The position numbers were made by a program, and so were the translations under genes. Positions 26,227-35,545 of a stretch of DNA of 64,000 bases are shown here, in pieces. Numbering within the stretch: the first letter of the stretch is position 1; every line of letters begins with the position of its first letter. The stretch spans positions 186,001-250,000 of the forward strand of contig NZ_KI421432.1 of the NCBI RefSeq assembly GCF_000472545.1, read 5' to 3'. Origin of the DNA: Burkholderia sp. WSM2232 (lineage in GTDB: Bacteria; Pseudomonadota; Gammaproteobacteria; Burkholderiales; Burkholderiaceae). A model generated the notes under the pieces. That model did no database searches, was not told where the DNA came from, and worked only from the letters and a program-made list of their open reading frames with translations.

Positions 26227-27729
26227 TTACGCGGCTGCGGCGCTGCGAGCGGCAAGCGTGCCGGTCAGCGGCAAGCCGAGTTGGCCAAGACAGAAATAGC
26301 GCGTTTCGACAAACGGTTCGAAGCCCTCGGCGCCGCCTTCGCGACCCAAACCCGACGACTTGATGCCGCCAAACGGAATCGGCGCGCCGGTAAACTTCGC
26401 GCCGTTCACCGAAACCATCGCGAAGTCCAGACGCCGGATCAGCTGAAACACCGTGTTCAGATCGCGCGAACAGACGTAAGCAGCCAGGCCGTATTCAGTG
26501 TCGTTCGCACGCTCGATTACTTCGTCTAACGAATCAAATGCCGTTACCGCGGAAATCGGTGCGAAGTTTTCTTCGTCGTAAATGCGCATGCCCGGTGCGG
26601 CGTCGGCCACCACGGTCGGCTCGAAGAACCAGCCGCCGCGTTCGTGCGCCGAACCGCCCACTGTGATGCGAGCGCCCTTCGCTTGCGCGTCGGCCACGCG
26701 TTGCACGGTCGCGTCGAACGCGGCTTGATGCATCAGCGGGCCCACGTCCACGTCGGCTTCGAATGCCGAGCCCACTTTCAACGCGCGAACTGCGTCGCTG
26801 TATCGCGCGACGAACGCCTCGTACAGCGGACGTGCAACGAAAATGCGATTCGCCGCGCAGCAGTCCTGGCCCGACGTCTGAAACTTCGCGGCAACCGCGA
26901 CCCGCACGGCTTCAGCGAGGTCTGCATCTTCGGTCACGATGAACGGCGCGTTGCCGCCCAACTCGAGCGCCGTCTTCTTGATGCCGGCTTGTGCGACGGC
27001 CTGCATGACCAGCGCGCCAACGCGAGTGGAGCCAGTAAAGCTCACCGAGCGCACGCGCGAATCGCCGACCAGCGTTTGCATCGCCATTTGCGGTTCGCCG
27101 AGGACCACGTTGAACACGCCCGGCGGAAAACCCGCCTCTTCGGCGAGCTGAGCGAGTGCAAGTGCGGAGAACGGTGTTTCATGCGCAGGCTTCACCACCA
27201 CCGTGCAACCCGCGGCGAGCGCGGCCGCCGCCTTGCGCGTGATCATTGCACACGGGAAATTCCACGGCGTGATCAAGGCCGCGACGCCCACGGGTTCGAT
27301 CACGGTGCCCAGTTGCGCACCATCGATATGCGTGGGAATGGTGCGTCCATTCAGGCGCCGCACTTCATGCGCGAACCATTCGACGAAGCTCGCGCCGTAC
27401 GCAATCTCGCCGCGTGCTTCCGCAAGCGGCTTGCCCTGTTCGAGCGAGAGAATCGCGGCCAGGTCGTGCTGATGGCGCAGGATCAGTTCGTGCCAGCGCA
27501 GCAGCAACGCGGAGCGTTTCGCGACCGGCAGCCAGCGCCATGCGGAAAACGCACGCTGCGCGGCGTCGACTGCCTGCGTGATCTGCGCGGCGTCGAGCAT
27601 CGGCACATGTCCGAGCACCTGCTGGTCCGCGGGATTGTGCACGGCGACACTCGCCGCACTTGCGCTATGGACCCAACGCCCGTCGACGTAGCACAGCGAT
27701 TTGAACAGAACCGGATGACCCAGCAACAT
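26227..27729 (-). CDS. doeC: Aspartate-semialdehyde dehydrogenase of ectoine catabolism (SSADH-like)
   Basis: A 500-residue NAD(P)-dependent aldehyde dehydrogenase of the succinate-semialdehyde dehydrogenase branch. General base Glu256 in 'ALELGGN' and catalytic Cys290 in 'TSGQDCCAANR' are seen, with 'PWNFPCAMITRKAAAALAAG' for cofactor binding. The start ATG at 27729 has an ideal AGGAGG; the long upstream frame is not part of the gene. Between doeD and doeX it fits DoeC, which oxidises L-aspartate semialdehyde to L-aspartate, though succinate semialdehyde may also be used. Confidence 0.88.
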   Translation of the reverse strand: MLLGHPVLFKSLCYVDGRWVHSASAASVAVHNPADQQVLGHVPMLDAAQITQAVDAAQRAFSAWRWLPVAKRSALLLRWHELILRHQHDLAAILSLEQGKPLAEARGEIAYGASFVEWFAHEVRRLNGRTIPTHIDGAQLGTVIEPVGVAALITPWNFPCAMITRKAAAALAAGCTVVVKPAHETPFSALALAQLAEEAGFPPGVFNVVLGEPQMAMQTLVGDSRVRSVSFTGSTRVGALVMQAVAQAGIKKTALELGGNAPFIVTEDADLAEAVRVAVAAKFQTSGQDCCAANRIFVARPLYEAFVARYSDAVRALKVGSAFEADVDVGPLMHQAAFDATVQRVADAQAKGARITVGGSAHERGGWFFEPTVVADAAPGMRIYDEENFAPISAVTAFDSLDEVIERANDTEYGLAAYVCSRDLNTVFQLIRRLDFAMVSVNGAKFTGAPIPFGGIKSSGLGREGGAEGFEPFVETRYFCLGQLGLPLTGTLAARSAAAA

Positions 27730-27872
27730 GACGACCTCCTGTGTGCGATGTATGTCTGTCACTGTACGGTGAGCGGCATCGCTGTTTTTTCGGTTCGCGT
27801 GGGCTGCGGTTTGCGTTTTTTCCGTAATGCGCGGCGGGGCGTGGTGTTCTTTCGGCAGCTTCGCAGCGTGCG

Positions 27873-28364
27873 TCAACTGTCCTCGCCGAACGACTCCTCG
27901 GCCCACTCGGGCACGCCTTCAGGCATGCTCTTCACGACCTTCGTGACGATGTACGTGAAGTACTTTTCGATACCCAGTTCGTCGGTGAGTAAAGAATCGA
28001 TAAAGCGCTGATAGTGGTCGATGTCGCGCGACATCACGTGCATCACATAGTCCACTCCACCGCCGGTTGCATGGCATTGCACGACTTCCGGCGAAGCGCC
28101 GATGCGCTCCTCGAAACGCCGCATGTCGTGCGCGGTGTGGCGCGCGAGCGTCACCTCCACCACGACGCGCGCACCCTTGAACGCGCGCAGCCAGTCCACG
28201 TCGGCGCGATACCCGCGAATCACACCGCTGTCTTCGAGCCGCTTGACGCGCTCCCATGCCGGCGAAATGGACAGACTGATTTCTTCCGCGAGACGCGACT
28301 TGGTGATGCGTCCGTCGCGCGCCAGAATGCGCAGAATCGCCAGGTCATAGCGGTCGAGTTTCAT
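27873..28364 (-). CDS. doeX: Lrp/AsnC family regulator of ectoine catabolism
   Basis: A 163-residue Lrp/AsnC protein: N-terminal helix-turn-helix ('LDRYDLAILRILARDGRITK', 'LAEEISLSISPAWERVKRLE') and a C-terminal RAM ligand domain ('VEVTLARHTAHDMRRFEERI'). It sits inside the operon, 4 bases after doeB. DoeX proteins of this family bind the doe promoter region, so it is probably a feedback regulator working with EnuR. A 143-base gap follows before doeC. Confidence 0.88.
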   Translation of the reverse strand: MKLDRYDLAILRILARDGRITKSRLAEEISLSISPAWERVKRLEDSGVIRGYRADVDWLRAFKGARVVVEVTLARHTAHDMRRFEERIGASPEVVQCHATGGGVDYVMHVMSRDIDHYQRFIDSLLTDELGIEKYFTYIVTKVVKSMPEGVPEWAEESFGEDS

Positions 28365-28368
28365 GCGC

Positions 28369-29391
28369 TCAAACGCCTACGGGTATACCGCGTTCGACGA
28401 CATCGGCCAGCACTGCAACGGTGTCGCCGATCCGCACGAGCCCTGGAAAATGCCGCGCCGCCAGCAGACCGCGACGGCGTGCGCGATATTCGACCGGCGC
28501 AACGCCGGTGCGCGACGCGTCGTAGATGCGCGCGATCACCTCGCCGCTTTCCACCATGTCACCGAGGTCCTTGCACATTTCGAGCAGGCCGTCGTGTTCG
28601 CTGGTGGTGAAGCAGGTGCCGTCGGGCATGTCGAGCAAGGTCGTGGTGCGCGGAGCATCCGCGGGCGGCTCGTGAGCCAGCACTCCAGCATGCTGCAGAA
28701 AGCCCCGTATGCCGCGAGCCGCAACCGCGACGCTTTGCGCCGTGGCCGAGCCGCCGCCGCCGAGTTCCGTTGATACGAACACCTTGCCCGCTTCCTCCGC
28801 CGCAGTGTCATAGAGCCCGACGCTGTCCAGTTCCAGCATTCGCATCGAGTAAGGCGCGCCGAACGCACGCATCGCCGCTTCGCAGCGCGCCTGCTGCTGC
28901 GCCTCTGGCAGCACGTGAATCGCGGCGAACGGCACGAAGTCGAGCGTGCGGCCGCCGGCATGCAGATCGAGAACATAGTCTGCGAGCGGCAGCAGGTGGC
29001 GCTGGAAATAGTCGGCGATCTTCTCGGTGACGGTGCCGTCCGGTTTGCCAGGAAAACTGCGGTTCAGATTGCCTCGGTCGATGGGCGACGTGCGGCTGCC
29101 CGCGCGAAACGCCGGGTAATTCATGAACGGCACGATGATGACGCGGCCTTTCACGTCGTCGGCCCGCAGCGTTGCGGCAAGCTGCGAGAGGGCGATAGGC
29201 CCTTCGTATTCGTCACCATGATTGCCGCCCGTGAGGAGCGCGGTTGGTCCGTCGCCGTTGCGGATGACGGTGATCGGAATCATCACGGCGCCCCACGCGG
29301 AGGCGTCGTGCGAATACGGCAGTTTCAGAAAGCCGTGCTGCTCGCCGTCTGCATTGAAGTCGATTGTCGGCTGAATGGGCGAAGCGCGCAT
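28369..29391 (-). CDS. doeB: N-alpha-acetyl-L-2,4-diaminobutyrate deacetylase
   Basis: A 340-residue zinc hydrolase of the succinylglutamate desuccinylase/aspartoacylase family. The metal ligands fit His58 and Glu61 ('GGNHGDEYEG') and His144 ('LDLHAGG'). In ectoine breakdown it removes the acetyl group from N-alpha-acetyl-diaminobutyrate. It is 4 bases downstream of doeA, and the pair is diagnostic for ectoine use. Also called EutE. Confidence 0.93.
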   Translation of the reverse strand: MRASPIQPTIDFNADGEQHGFLKLPYSHDASAWGAVMIPITVIRNGDGPTALLTGGNHGDEYEGPIALSQLAATLRADDVKGRVIIVPFMNYPAFRAGSRTSPIDRGNLNRSFPGKPDGTVTEKIADYFQRHLLPLADYVLDLHAGGRTLDFVPFAAIHVLPEAQQQARCEAAMRAFGAPYSMRMLELDSVGLYDTAAEEAGKVFVSTELGGGGSATAQSVAVAARGIRGFLQHAGVLAHEPPADAPRTTTLLDMPDGTCFTTSEHDGLLEMCKDLGDMVESGEVIARIYDASRTGVAPVEYRARRRGLLAARHFPGLVRIGDTVAVLADVVERGIPVGV

Positions 29392-29395
29392 ATGC

Positions 29396-30622
29396 CTACT
29401 CCTTCACGAACAGTTTGCGCGGCGTGTTGCAGAACGGCTCGACCCCGTCTTCGGTAATCAGAATGCTTTCGGTAATTTCGAGGCCCCAATCGTCGAGCCA
29501 CAGGCCGGGCATGAAGTGGAACGTCATGCCCGCTTCGAGGACCGTCTTGTCCCCCGCACGCAGGCTCATGGTGCGCTCGCCCCAGTCCGGCGGATAGCTC
29601 GCGCCGATCGGATAACCGCAACGGCTGTTCTTTTCGATGCCGTATTTGTGCAGCACCGCGAAGAATGCATTGGCGATGTCTTCGCAGGTGTTGCCAGGTT
29701 TGGCCGCGGTGAGCCCCGCCTCGATGCCTTCCACCACCGCGCGTTCGCCCTCGACGAAGTGCCGAGGCGGCTTGCCGAGAAACACCGTGCGCGACTGCGG
29801 ACAGTGATAGCGCTTGAAGCAGCCCGCGATTTCGAAGAACGTGCCCGCCCCTTTGACGAACGGTGTGTCGTCCCAGGTGAGGTGCGGAGCGGCGGCGTCC
29901 GCGCCGGTCGGCAGCAACGGCACGATGGCCGGATAGTCGCCGCCGTGGCCCTCCACGCCGCGAACGCCCGTCGAGTAAATCTCGGCCACCAGGTCGTTCT
30001 TGCGCATGCCCGGCTCGATTCGCTCGACAATGCGCTCGTGCATTGCTTCGACAATGCGCGCCGCCACGCGCATATATTCGATTTCGCGCGGCGACTTTAC
30101 CGCGCGTTGCCAGTTCACGAGGCTCGTTGCGTCCTGCCATTTCGCTTGCGGCAAATGCTCGACGAGCGAACGGTAAGCCGCCGCGCTGAAATAGTAGTTA
30201 TCCATTTCGACGCCGATTCGAAGCGCTCCCCAACCGCGCGCCTCGATCACCTCGCGCGCGAGGTAATCCATCGGATGGCGCACGGCAGACTGAACATAAT
30301 GATCTGGATAACCAACTATATGGTCATGCTGCATGAACACCGTGCGCTTCGCGCCGTTTGCGTCCTGGCCGCGGCCGAACCATACGGGTTCGCCGTCCAG
30401 CGCCAGCAGCACACATTGGTGCACATAGAAAGACCAGCCGTCGTAGCCGGTCAGCCACGCCATGTTGGTCGGATCGGACACGATCAGCAGTTCGATCCCG
30501 GCGGCCTGCATCGCCTTCCTCGTCTTGCCGATACGTGTGTCGTATTCGGCCCGTTCGAACGGCAGGCGTACGGCCGACGCCTGATCGCTCACGTTGCGTT
30601 CCAGTTGTGTTGTCTCGGACAT
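29396..30622 (-). CDS. doeA: Ectoine hydrolase
   Basis: A 408-residue member of the M24 (creatinase/aminopeptidase P-like) family that opens the ectoine ring to N-acetyl-diaminobutyrate. Creatinase-type N-terminal part ('LIVSDPTNMAWLTGYDGWSF') and the M24 core ('GVEGHGGDYPAIVPLLPTG', 'GLEITESILITEDGVE') are present. The N-alpha-acetyl product is the inducer sensed by EnuR. Also called EutD. Gap to eutC is 9 bases. Confidence 0.93.
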   Translation of the reverse strand: MSETTQLERNVSDQASAVRLPFERAEYDTRIGKTRKAMQAAGIELLIVSDPTNMAWLTGYDGWSFYVHQCVLLALDGEPVWFGRGQDANGAKRTVFMQHDHIVGYPDHYVQSAVRHPMDYLAREVIEARGWGALRIGVEMDNYYFSAAAYRSLVEHLPQAKWQDATSLVNWQRAVKSPREIEYMRVAARIVEAMHERIVERIEPGMRKNDLVAEIYSTGVRGVEGHGGDYPAIVPLLPTGADAAAPHLTWDDTPFVKGAGTFFEIAGCFKRYHCPQSRTVFLGKPPRHFVEGERAVVEGIEAGLTAAKPGNTCEDIANAFFAVLHKYGIEKNSRCGYPIGASYPPDWGERTMSLRAGDKTVLEAGMTFHFMPGLWLDDWGLEITESILITEDGVEPFCNTPRKLFVKE

Positions 30623-30631
30623 CGTCCCCTC

Positions 30632-31633
30632 TTAGCGCTGCACATCGTTACGGAAGATCATTCCTGCGTTGGCCGCACGCGCCCGCTGTAAAGCGAGCGC
30701 CGCAATGGCCGTGTCCTGCGCGCCGGTGCCGGTCAGATCGCAGATCGTCACGTCGGCATCGTTCGCCCGCCCCGCGGCCTTGCCCGCGATCACCTCGCCC
30801 AGTTCGACGATGCTGGCGTCGGCCTTGATCGCGCGAGCACTCAGCGCATGGTGCAGTTCGCCGAGTACACGCGTTTGCTGCACGCGGTCGCACACGTAGC
30901 GCGCCGCAGCCAATGCGGCCGGCGCGATTTCGTTCTTGTGCTCCGCATCCGAGCCCATTGCGGTGATATGCAAACCGGGGTGCAGATGCGCAGCCTCAAT
31001 CAGGGGCGTGCGGCTCGGCGTCGTCGTAATGGCAACGTCCGCTTCGGCGAGCGCGTGCGCGACATCGCGTGCGGCTTCGCAACGCACGCCGAGCGCGGCC
31101 GTCATCTCTTCGGCAAAGCGCTGTGCGCTGGACGGATTGCGCGCCCACACGCGCACGTGTTCGACACGCCGCACGAGCGTCAGCGCCTGCAATTGCAGAC
31201 GAGCCTGCTCGCCGGCTCCGAGCACCGCCACTTGCGGCGTCTGCTGCCTCGCAAGCCAGCGCGCCGCGACCGCGCCGGCGGCGGCGGTGCGCACTGCCGT
31301 CAGATAGCCGTTGTCCAGCAGCACCGCTTCGGTCAGGCCGGTCTTCGCCGAGAGCACCAGCATCAAGCCATTCAGGCTCGGCAGACCGAGCGCGGGATTG
31401 TTGAAGAAGCCGGGGCTAACCTTGATCGCGAAGCTGTCGAACCGCGGCAGGTAGGCGGTTTTGACATCCACTTCGCCGTTTTGCGCGGGTAGATCGAGGC
31501 GCAGGATGGGCGGCATCGCGACGTCTTCGGTCGCCAGTGCGAGGAAGGCCGCTTCGACCTGATCGATGGCCGCGAGATCGAGCGGCACCAGTTCGCGAAG
31601 CTGCGCTTCGCCGAGCAAAGTGATAGACGTCAT
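30632..31633 (-). CDS. eutC: Ectoine utilization protein EutC (ornithine cyclodeaminase family)
   Basis: A 333-residue protein of the ornithine cyclodeaminase/mu-crystallin family with a Rossmann fold ('AVLGAGEQARLQLQAL') and 'GLTEAVLLDNGYLTAVRTAA'. In ectoine loci EutC is paired with EutB and thought to act in conversion of the hydroxylated (hydroxyectoine-derived) intermediate. Its ATG overlaps the eutB stop (ATGA). Confidence 0.9.
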   Translation of the reverse strand: MTSITLLGEAQLRELVPLDLAAIDQVEAAFLALATEDVAMPPILRLDLPAQNGEVDVKTAYLPRFDSFAIKVSPGFFNNPALGLPSLNGLMLVLSAKTGLTEAVLLDNGYLTAVRTAAAGAVAARWLARQQTPQVAVLGAGEQARLQLQALTLVRRVEHVRVWARNPSSAQRFAEEMTAALGVRCEAARDVAHALAEADVAITTTPSRTPLIEAAHLHPGLHITAMGSDAEHKNEIAPAALAAARYVCDRVQQTRVLGELHHALSARAIKADASIVELGEVIAGKAAGRANDADVTICDLTGTGAQDTAIAALALQRARAANAGMIFRNDVQR

Positions 31634-32634
31634 GTGGTTTCGTGTGATTCGGATGGCGCGGGCACCGCATTGACGATGCGGCGATGCAGTTCGATGTCGA
31701 TATTTGCACCCGTCACGACGATCACGAGCGGACCGCGCGGAGCACGCGCGTCGTGCAGCGCGCCGTCGAGCAACGCCGCCATGCCGACGGCCGCCGCGCC
31801 CTCCACGACGAGGCGCTCATGCAGGTATGCATGGACGATACCGCGCGCAATGGAGTCCTCGTCGAGCAGCAGCGTGTCGTCGATCAGATCGCGCGTGAGC
31901 TGATACGTATAGCGGTTTTCAAGGCCGATGCCGCCGCCGAGCGAGTCCGCGAGCGTTTCCACTTCTTCGACCAGCACTGGCCGGCCGCTTGCGAGACTCG
32001 CATGCATTGCGGCGCCGCGCGCCATCGTCACGCCGCTCATGCGAATCGCGCGGTGCGCGCTCTTTGCCGCAAACGCGACGCCTGCAAACAGACCGCCGCC
32101 GGACAACGGCACCACGATATGCGCAACGTCCGGCAACGCTTCGACAATTTCCAGGCCGATGGTCGCCTGCCCCGCGATAACCCGCAGATCGTCGAACGGC
32201 GGTACATACGCGAAGCCTTCTTCGCAGACAAGCCGCAGGGCTTCGCGCTCAGCGTCGTCCTGGCTCTTGCCGACAATGCACGCGCGCGCTCCGAGCGCGC
32301 GCACTGCCTGCACCTTGTTGTCCGGCACGAGCGCCGACATGCAAACAGTTGCTTCGATACCGAGCGCGCGTGCCGCATGAGCCACCGCGCGCCCGTGATT
32401 TCCCGTCGATGCCGTGACCACCTTGCCGCAGCCCTGCGCTGCGAGTTCGGTTAGCGCATTGGTCGCGCCGCGCAGCTTGAAGCTGCCGGTCGGCTGCACG
32501 GTTTCGAGCTTGAGATAAACCGGCGCGCCCGCGATGGCCGACAAGCTCGGCGACTCGACGAGCGGGGTGCGCAACACGCGCCCCTCGATACGGCGACGCG
32601 CGCGGTAGACATCGGCCAGCGACAGAACGGACAT
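31630..32634 (-). CDS. eutB: Ectoine utilization protein EutB (threonine dehydratase-like)
   Basis: A 334-residue fold-type II PLP enzyme. The PLP lysine is Lys53 in 'PTGSFKLRGATNAL', and 'PLSGGGLFAGVAFA' is the phosphate-binding loop. Likely a dehydratase acting on a hydroxylated diaminobutyrate or aspartate intermediate from hydroxyectoine. First gene of the eutBC-doeABXCD operon; the 174-base gap to enuR holds the candidate operator. Confidence 0.9.
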   Translation of the reverse strand: MSVLSLADVYRARRRIEGRVLRTPLVESPSLSAIAGAPVYLKLETVQPTGSFKLRGATNALTELAAQGCGKVVTASTGNHGRAVAHAARALGIEATVCMSALVPDNKVQAVRALGARACIVGKSQDDAEREALRLVCEEGFAYVPPFDDLRVIAGQATIGLEIVEALPDVAHIVVPLSGGGLFAGVAFAAKSAHRAIRMSGVTMARGAAMHASLASGRPVLVEEVETLADSLGGGIGLENRYTYQLTRDLIDDTLLLDEDSIARGIVHAYLHERLVVEGAAAVGMAALLDGALHDARAPRGPLVIVVTGANIDIELHRRIVNAVPAPSESHETT

Positions 32635-32739
32635 GAACTCGGCCCTGCACGAAAGGGGTTAGTCCGATGCTGCCGGTTCTGCACGACGACTGGAGCGTCG
32701 AGCCGCCTGCGGCCGCATCGTTTCGAATGCAGCCCAGTC

Positions 32740-32772
32740 TAATGTTCTAAAAAGCGATTTCTATTGTCCTAG
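32740..32772. promoter_or_regulatory. Candidate EnuR operator upstream of eutB
   Basis: Direct repeats TAATGTTCTAA (32740-32750) and TATTGTCCTAG (32762-32772), 8 of 11 positions alike and 22 bases (two helix turns) apart. They lie between enuR and eutB, 105-138 bases before the eutB start. The second copy occurs exactly in the ehuB upstream region too. MocR/GntR proteins often bind direct repeats. Confidence 0.5.
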
Positions 32773-32808
32773 TTCATTTCGCGTGCTGCCTCGCAACGCG
32801 GCTGCCCG

Positions 32809-34206
32809 TCAGGTGAAATCGTGCACTTGCGGATACTGCTCGAAGACCTCGCGCATGGTGTCCAGCGCCGCCTTGTAGGTTTCGTCGCTCACTTCGGCGC
32901 CGACGCACACACGCACTGCGCTCGGCCGGTCCGCGCCGCGCACGAGGAACGGTTCCGCGGAAGTCACCGCAATATCGCGGTTGCGCAGTTCCCTGACGAG
33001 GCGGTCCGCCTGCCAGTGTTCCGGCACACGCAGCCACGCGGACAAGGCTTGCGGATGTGCGCCCAGTACATAAGCGCCGAGCGCTTGCTGCAAGAGCGCC
33101 TGACGTCGCCCCAGACGTTCGCGCTGAATCTGCACGAGCCGCGCCGCTGTGCCGTCGGCAATCCAGCGCGTGGCGACTTCGGCCATCGGCGAGGTCGCCA
33201 TCCAGCTGCTCACGCGCAATACGCTCTCCGCGCGCAGCGCGAGACGGCGCGGCGTGGTCAGGTAGCCGATGCGCAAGCCGGTCAGCACCGACTTCGTCAT
33301 GCTCGTGCAGTAGAACGACAACTCGGGGATGAGACTCGCAATCGGCGTCGCCGGCTTAGCGGGCAAGGGGCCGTACACATCGTCTTCGATCACGTACACG
33401 CCGTAGCGCTCGGCAATGCGCGCAATCGCGCGGCGCCGCGAGTCGGGCATCATCGCGACAGTGGGATTGTTCAACGTGGGCGTGCAGACGAGCGCGCTGA
33501 TCCGCTCGCTGTCGCACATCTCCTCGAAATGTTCGGGATGGATGCCGTATTCGTCGATCTCGAGGCCTTTTAACGTAAAACCGAGCACGTTGGCCGAACC
33601 TATCACGCCGTGATCCGTCAGGCTTTCGCACAGCACCGTGTCGCCCGGGCCGACCAGCGAGGCGAGCGCGAGAAAGATGCCGTGTGCGGCGCCATTCGTG
33701 ACGAGCAGCGTATCCGCCGAAGCCGGCATGCCGAGCGACGCGAGCCACGCCACGCCCGCCTGCCGGTGATGCTCGAAACCCGCAATGGGCCGGAACGCGC
33801 GAATCCACGGTTGGTCATCGAGCGTGGAGAGCGTCGCACAGACCTTGCGCCACATCGCGTCGTGTTCCGGCGTGTGAATGATGCGCGCAATCGAAAAGTC
33901 GACCACAGAGCGCTCGGCCGTGTCGAGCATGTAGTTGGACATGGTTTCCGTGACGCGTGCCGCCACGAAACTGCCGCGGCCCACTTCGCAGCGGATCAAC
34001 CCTTGCCGCTCCAATTCCTTGTAGGCATTGGTCACGGTCTGCACGCTGATGGCCAGCTCCGCGGCCACATCGCGCTGCGGCGGCAAGCGCGCGCCCGCGG
34101 GCAGCGCGGCGCTTTCTATATCGCCCGCTATGGCCTTGACCAGCCGCTTGTATTTCGACTCCACGCCGTGCACCGCCCGCACCGCATCACGCCACTGCCC
34201 GATCAC
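32809..34206 (-). CDS. enuR: MocR-type regulator of ectoine utilization
   Basis: A 465-residue MocR/GntR-family protein: a winged helix-turn-helix (about 17-85, 'LPPQRDVAAELAISVQTVTN') joined to an aminotransferase-like domain. The PLP lysine is Lys305 in 'TSMTKSVLTGLRIGYL', and 'NNPTVAMMP' and 'IEDDVYGPL' complete the cofactor site. EnuR family knowledge: PLP forms an adduct with N-acetyl-diaminobutyrate or diaminobutyrate, releasing repression. Divergent from ehuB and just upstream of eutB. Confidence 0.93.
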   Translation of the reverse strand: MIGQWRDAVRAVHGVESKYKRLVKAIAGDIESAALPAGARLPPQRDVAAELAISVQTVTNAYKELERQGLIRCEVGRGSFVAARVTETMSNYMLDTAERSVVDFSIARIIHTPEHDAMWRKVCATLSTLDDQPWIRAFRPIAGFEHHRQAGVAWLASLGMPASADTLLVTNGAAHGIFLALASLVGPGDTVLCESLTDHGVIGSANVLGFTLKGLEIDEYGIHPEHFEEMCDSERISALVCTPTLNNPTVAMMPDSRRRAIARIAERYGVYVIEDDVYGPLPAKPATPIASLIPELSFYCTSMTKSVLTGLRIGYLTTPRRLALRAESVLRVSSWMATSPMAEVATRWIADGTAARLVQIQRERLGRRQALLQQALGAYVLGAHPQALSAWLRVPEHWQADRLVRELRNRDIAVTSAEPFLVRGADRPSAVRVCVGAEVSDETYKAALDTMREVFEQYPQVHDFT

Positions 34207-34426
34207 TTACGTCCTCCAGTGTTGCACTGCTCCACGTGTGTGGATACCTTGTTGCGAGTGCCTTTGCCGGTACTGTGTTGCAAGTACCAGGCTGCGAGTC
34301 CCGCTTACGAGCGCGCTTTGCAGCCTCGTGCGTCCTCGTCGTAAACCCTTGCTGTCCGCTTTGCGCCAAGCCTGTCATACCGCCTGCCAACGCCTCTCAT
34401 ACTGCCGCGAAACAGGCCCGGAAAAT

Positions 34427-34437
34427 TATTGTCCTAG
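34427..34437. promoter_or_regulatory. Second copy of candidate EnuR site, upstream of ehuB
   Basis: TATTGTCCTAG, identical over 11 bases to the copy at 32762. It lies 167 bases before the ehuB start in the 397-base enuR/ehuB divergent gap. An AT-rich stretch (GGATTAAAAAATTGG) follows and could hold the promoter. I found no second half-site 22 bases away here. The rest of the gap shows no gene. Confidence 0.45.
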
Positions 34438-34603
34438 AGCAATCGGATTAAAAAATTGGCTTTGTATGCTGCATTCAGGGTTGCAGCTGGAGGCCGGGCA
34501 AGAGGCGGCGTCGCCGGCTCTGCGCCTCGCCGCTTGCATGATGCGTCGCCACATTCATCACCTTGTTCATTACCTCATTCACCACGTCAACAACGGAATC
34601 GAT

Positions 34604-35458
34604 ATGAAAGCGAAGCGCACTTCTGGATTGCTCGGAGCCCTCTGCGTCGCTGCGGCGACGCTTGCCGTGCCGGCGCAGCACGCGTCGGCGGAAACGACGT
34701 TGCAGCGCATCCAGCGCACGGGCGAAGTGCGCATCGGCTATGCCAATGAAGCGCCGTTTGCCTACACCACGCCTGACGGCAAGGTGACGGGCGAATCGCC
34801 GGAAATCGCTCGCAAGATCTTCGCGAAGATGGGCGTGAAGAAAGTGGACGGCGTGCTGACCGAATGGGGCTCGCTAATTCCCGGTCTGCGCGCGGGCCGC
34901 TTCGACGTGATCGCAGCGGGCATGTACATCACACCGGAGCGCTGCAAGCAGGTAGCGTTCGCCAACCCGCAGTATCAGATCAAGGACACGCTGCTCGTGC
35001 CCAAAGGCAACCCGAAGAACCTTCATAGCTACGCGGACATCGGCAAACAGCCCGACCTGAAGCTCGCGGTGATGGCGGGCGCGGTGGAACTCGCCAATTC
35101 GCGCGATGCAGGCGTGAAAGACGCGCAATTGATGCAGGTGCCCGACACGACCGCCCAATTGCAGGCGGTACGCGCACGCCGCGCGGACGCCGCGGCCGGC
35201 ACCGCGCTGACCATGAAGGGCCTCGCGGCCAAGGCCTCCGAGCAGGTCGAAGCAGTCGCAAACTTCACCGACGACCCGAAGCACACAGGCTATGGCGCGC
35301 TCGCGTTCCGCCCGGAAGACACGGATCTGCGCGACGCGGTGAACAAGCAGTTGCATGACTGGCTCGGCACGGCCGACCATCTGCAAACTGTCGAGCCGTT
35401 CGGTTTCGACAAAACGAATCTGACCACCCGCACCGCCGCTGACATCTGCGGCAAGTAA
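34604..35458 (+). CDS. ehuB: Ectoine/hydroxyectoine ABC importer, substrate-binding protein
   Basis: A 284-residue periplasmic binding protein of the amino-acid (SBP_bac_3) type with a signal peptide ending near 'QHASAETT' (about residue 29). Typical parts are 'VRIGYANEAPFAYTTPDG', 'AAGMYITPERCKQVAFANPQY' and 'YGALAFRPEDTDLRDAVN'. It delivers ectoine/hydroxyectoine to EhuCD. The ATG at 34604 is chosen because the signal peptide begins there. Confidence 0.92.
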   Translation: MKAKRTSGLLGALCVAAATLAVPAQHASAETTLQRIQRTGEVRIGYANEAPFAYTTPDGKVTGESPEIARKIFAKMGVKKVDGVLTEWGSLIPGLRAGRFDVIAAGMYITPERCKQVAFANPQYQIKDTLLVPKGNPKNLHSYADIGKQPDLKLAVMAGAVELANSRDAGVKDAQLMQVPDTTAQLQAVRARRADAAAGTALTMKGLAAKASEQVEAVANFTDDPKHTGYGALAFRPEDTDLRDAVNKQLHDWLGTADHLQTVEPFGFDKTNLTTRTAADICGK

Positions 35459-35545
35459 GCGAGCTGCGGATGCGCCCGCGAGGGCCGGCCCCGAGTCCCC
35501 AGGCGCGTGCAGAAGCACACGCCGTCATGCAAGCGAGGAACCGCC

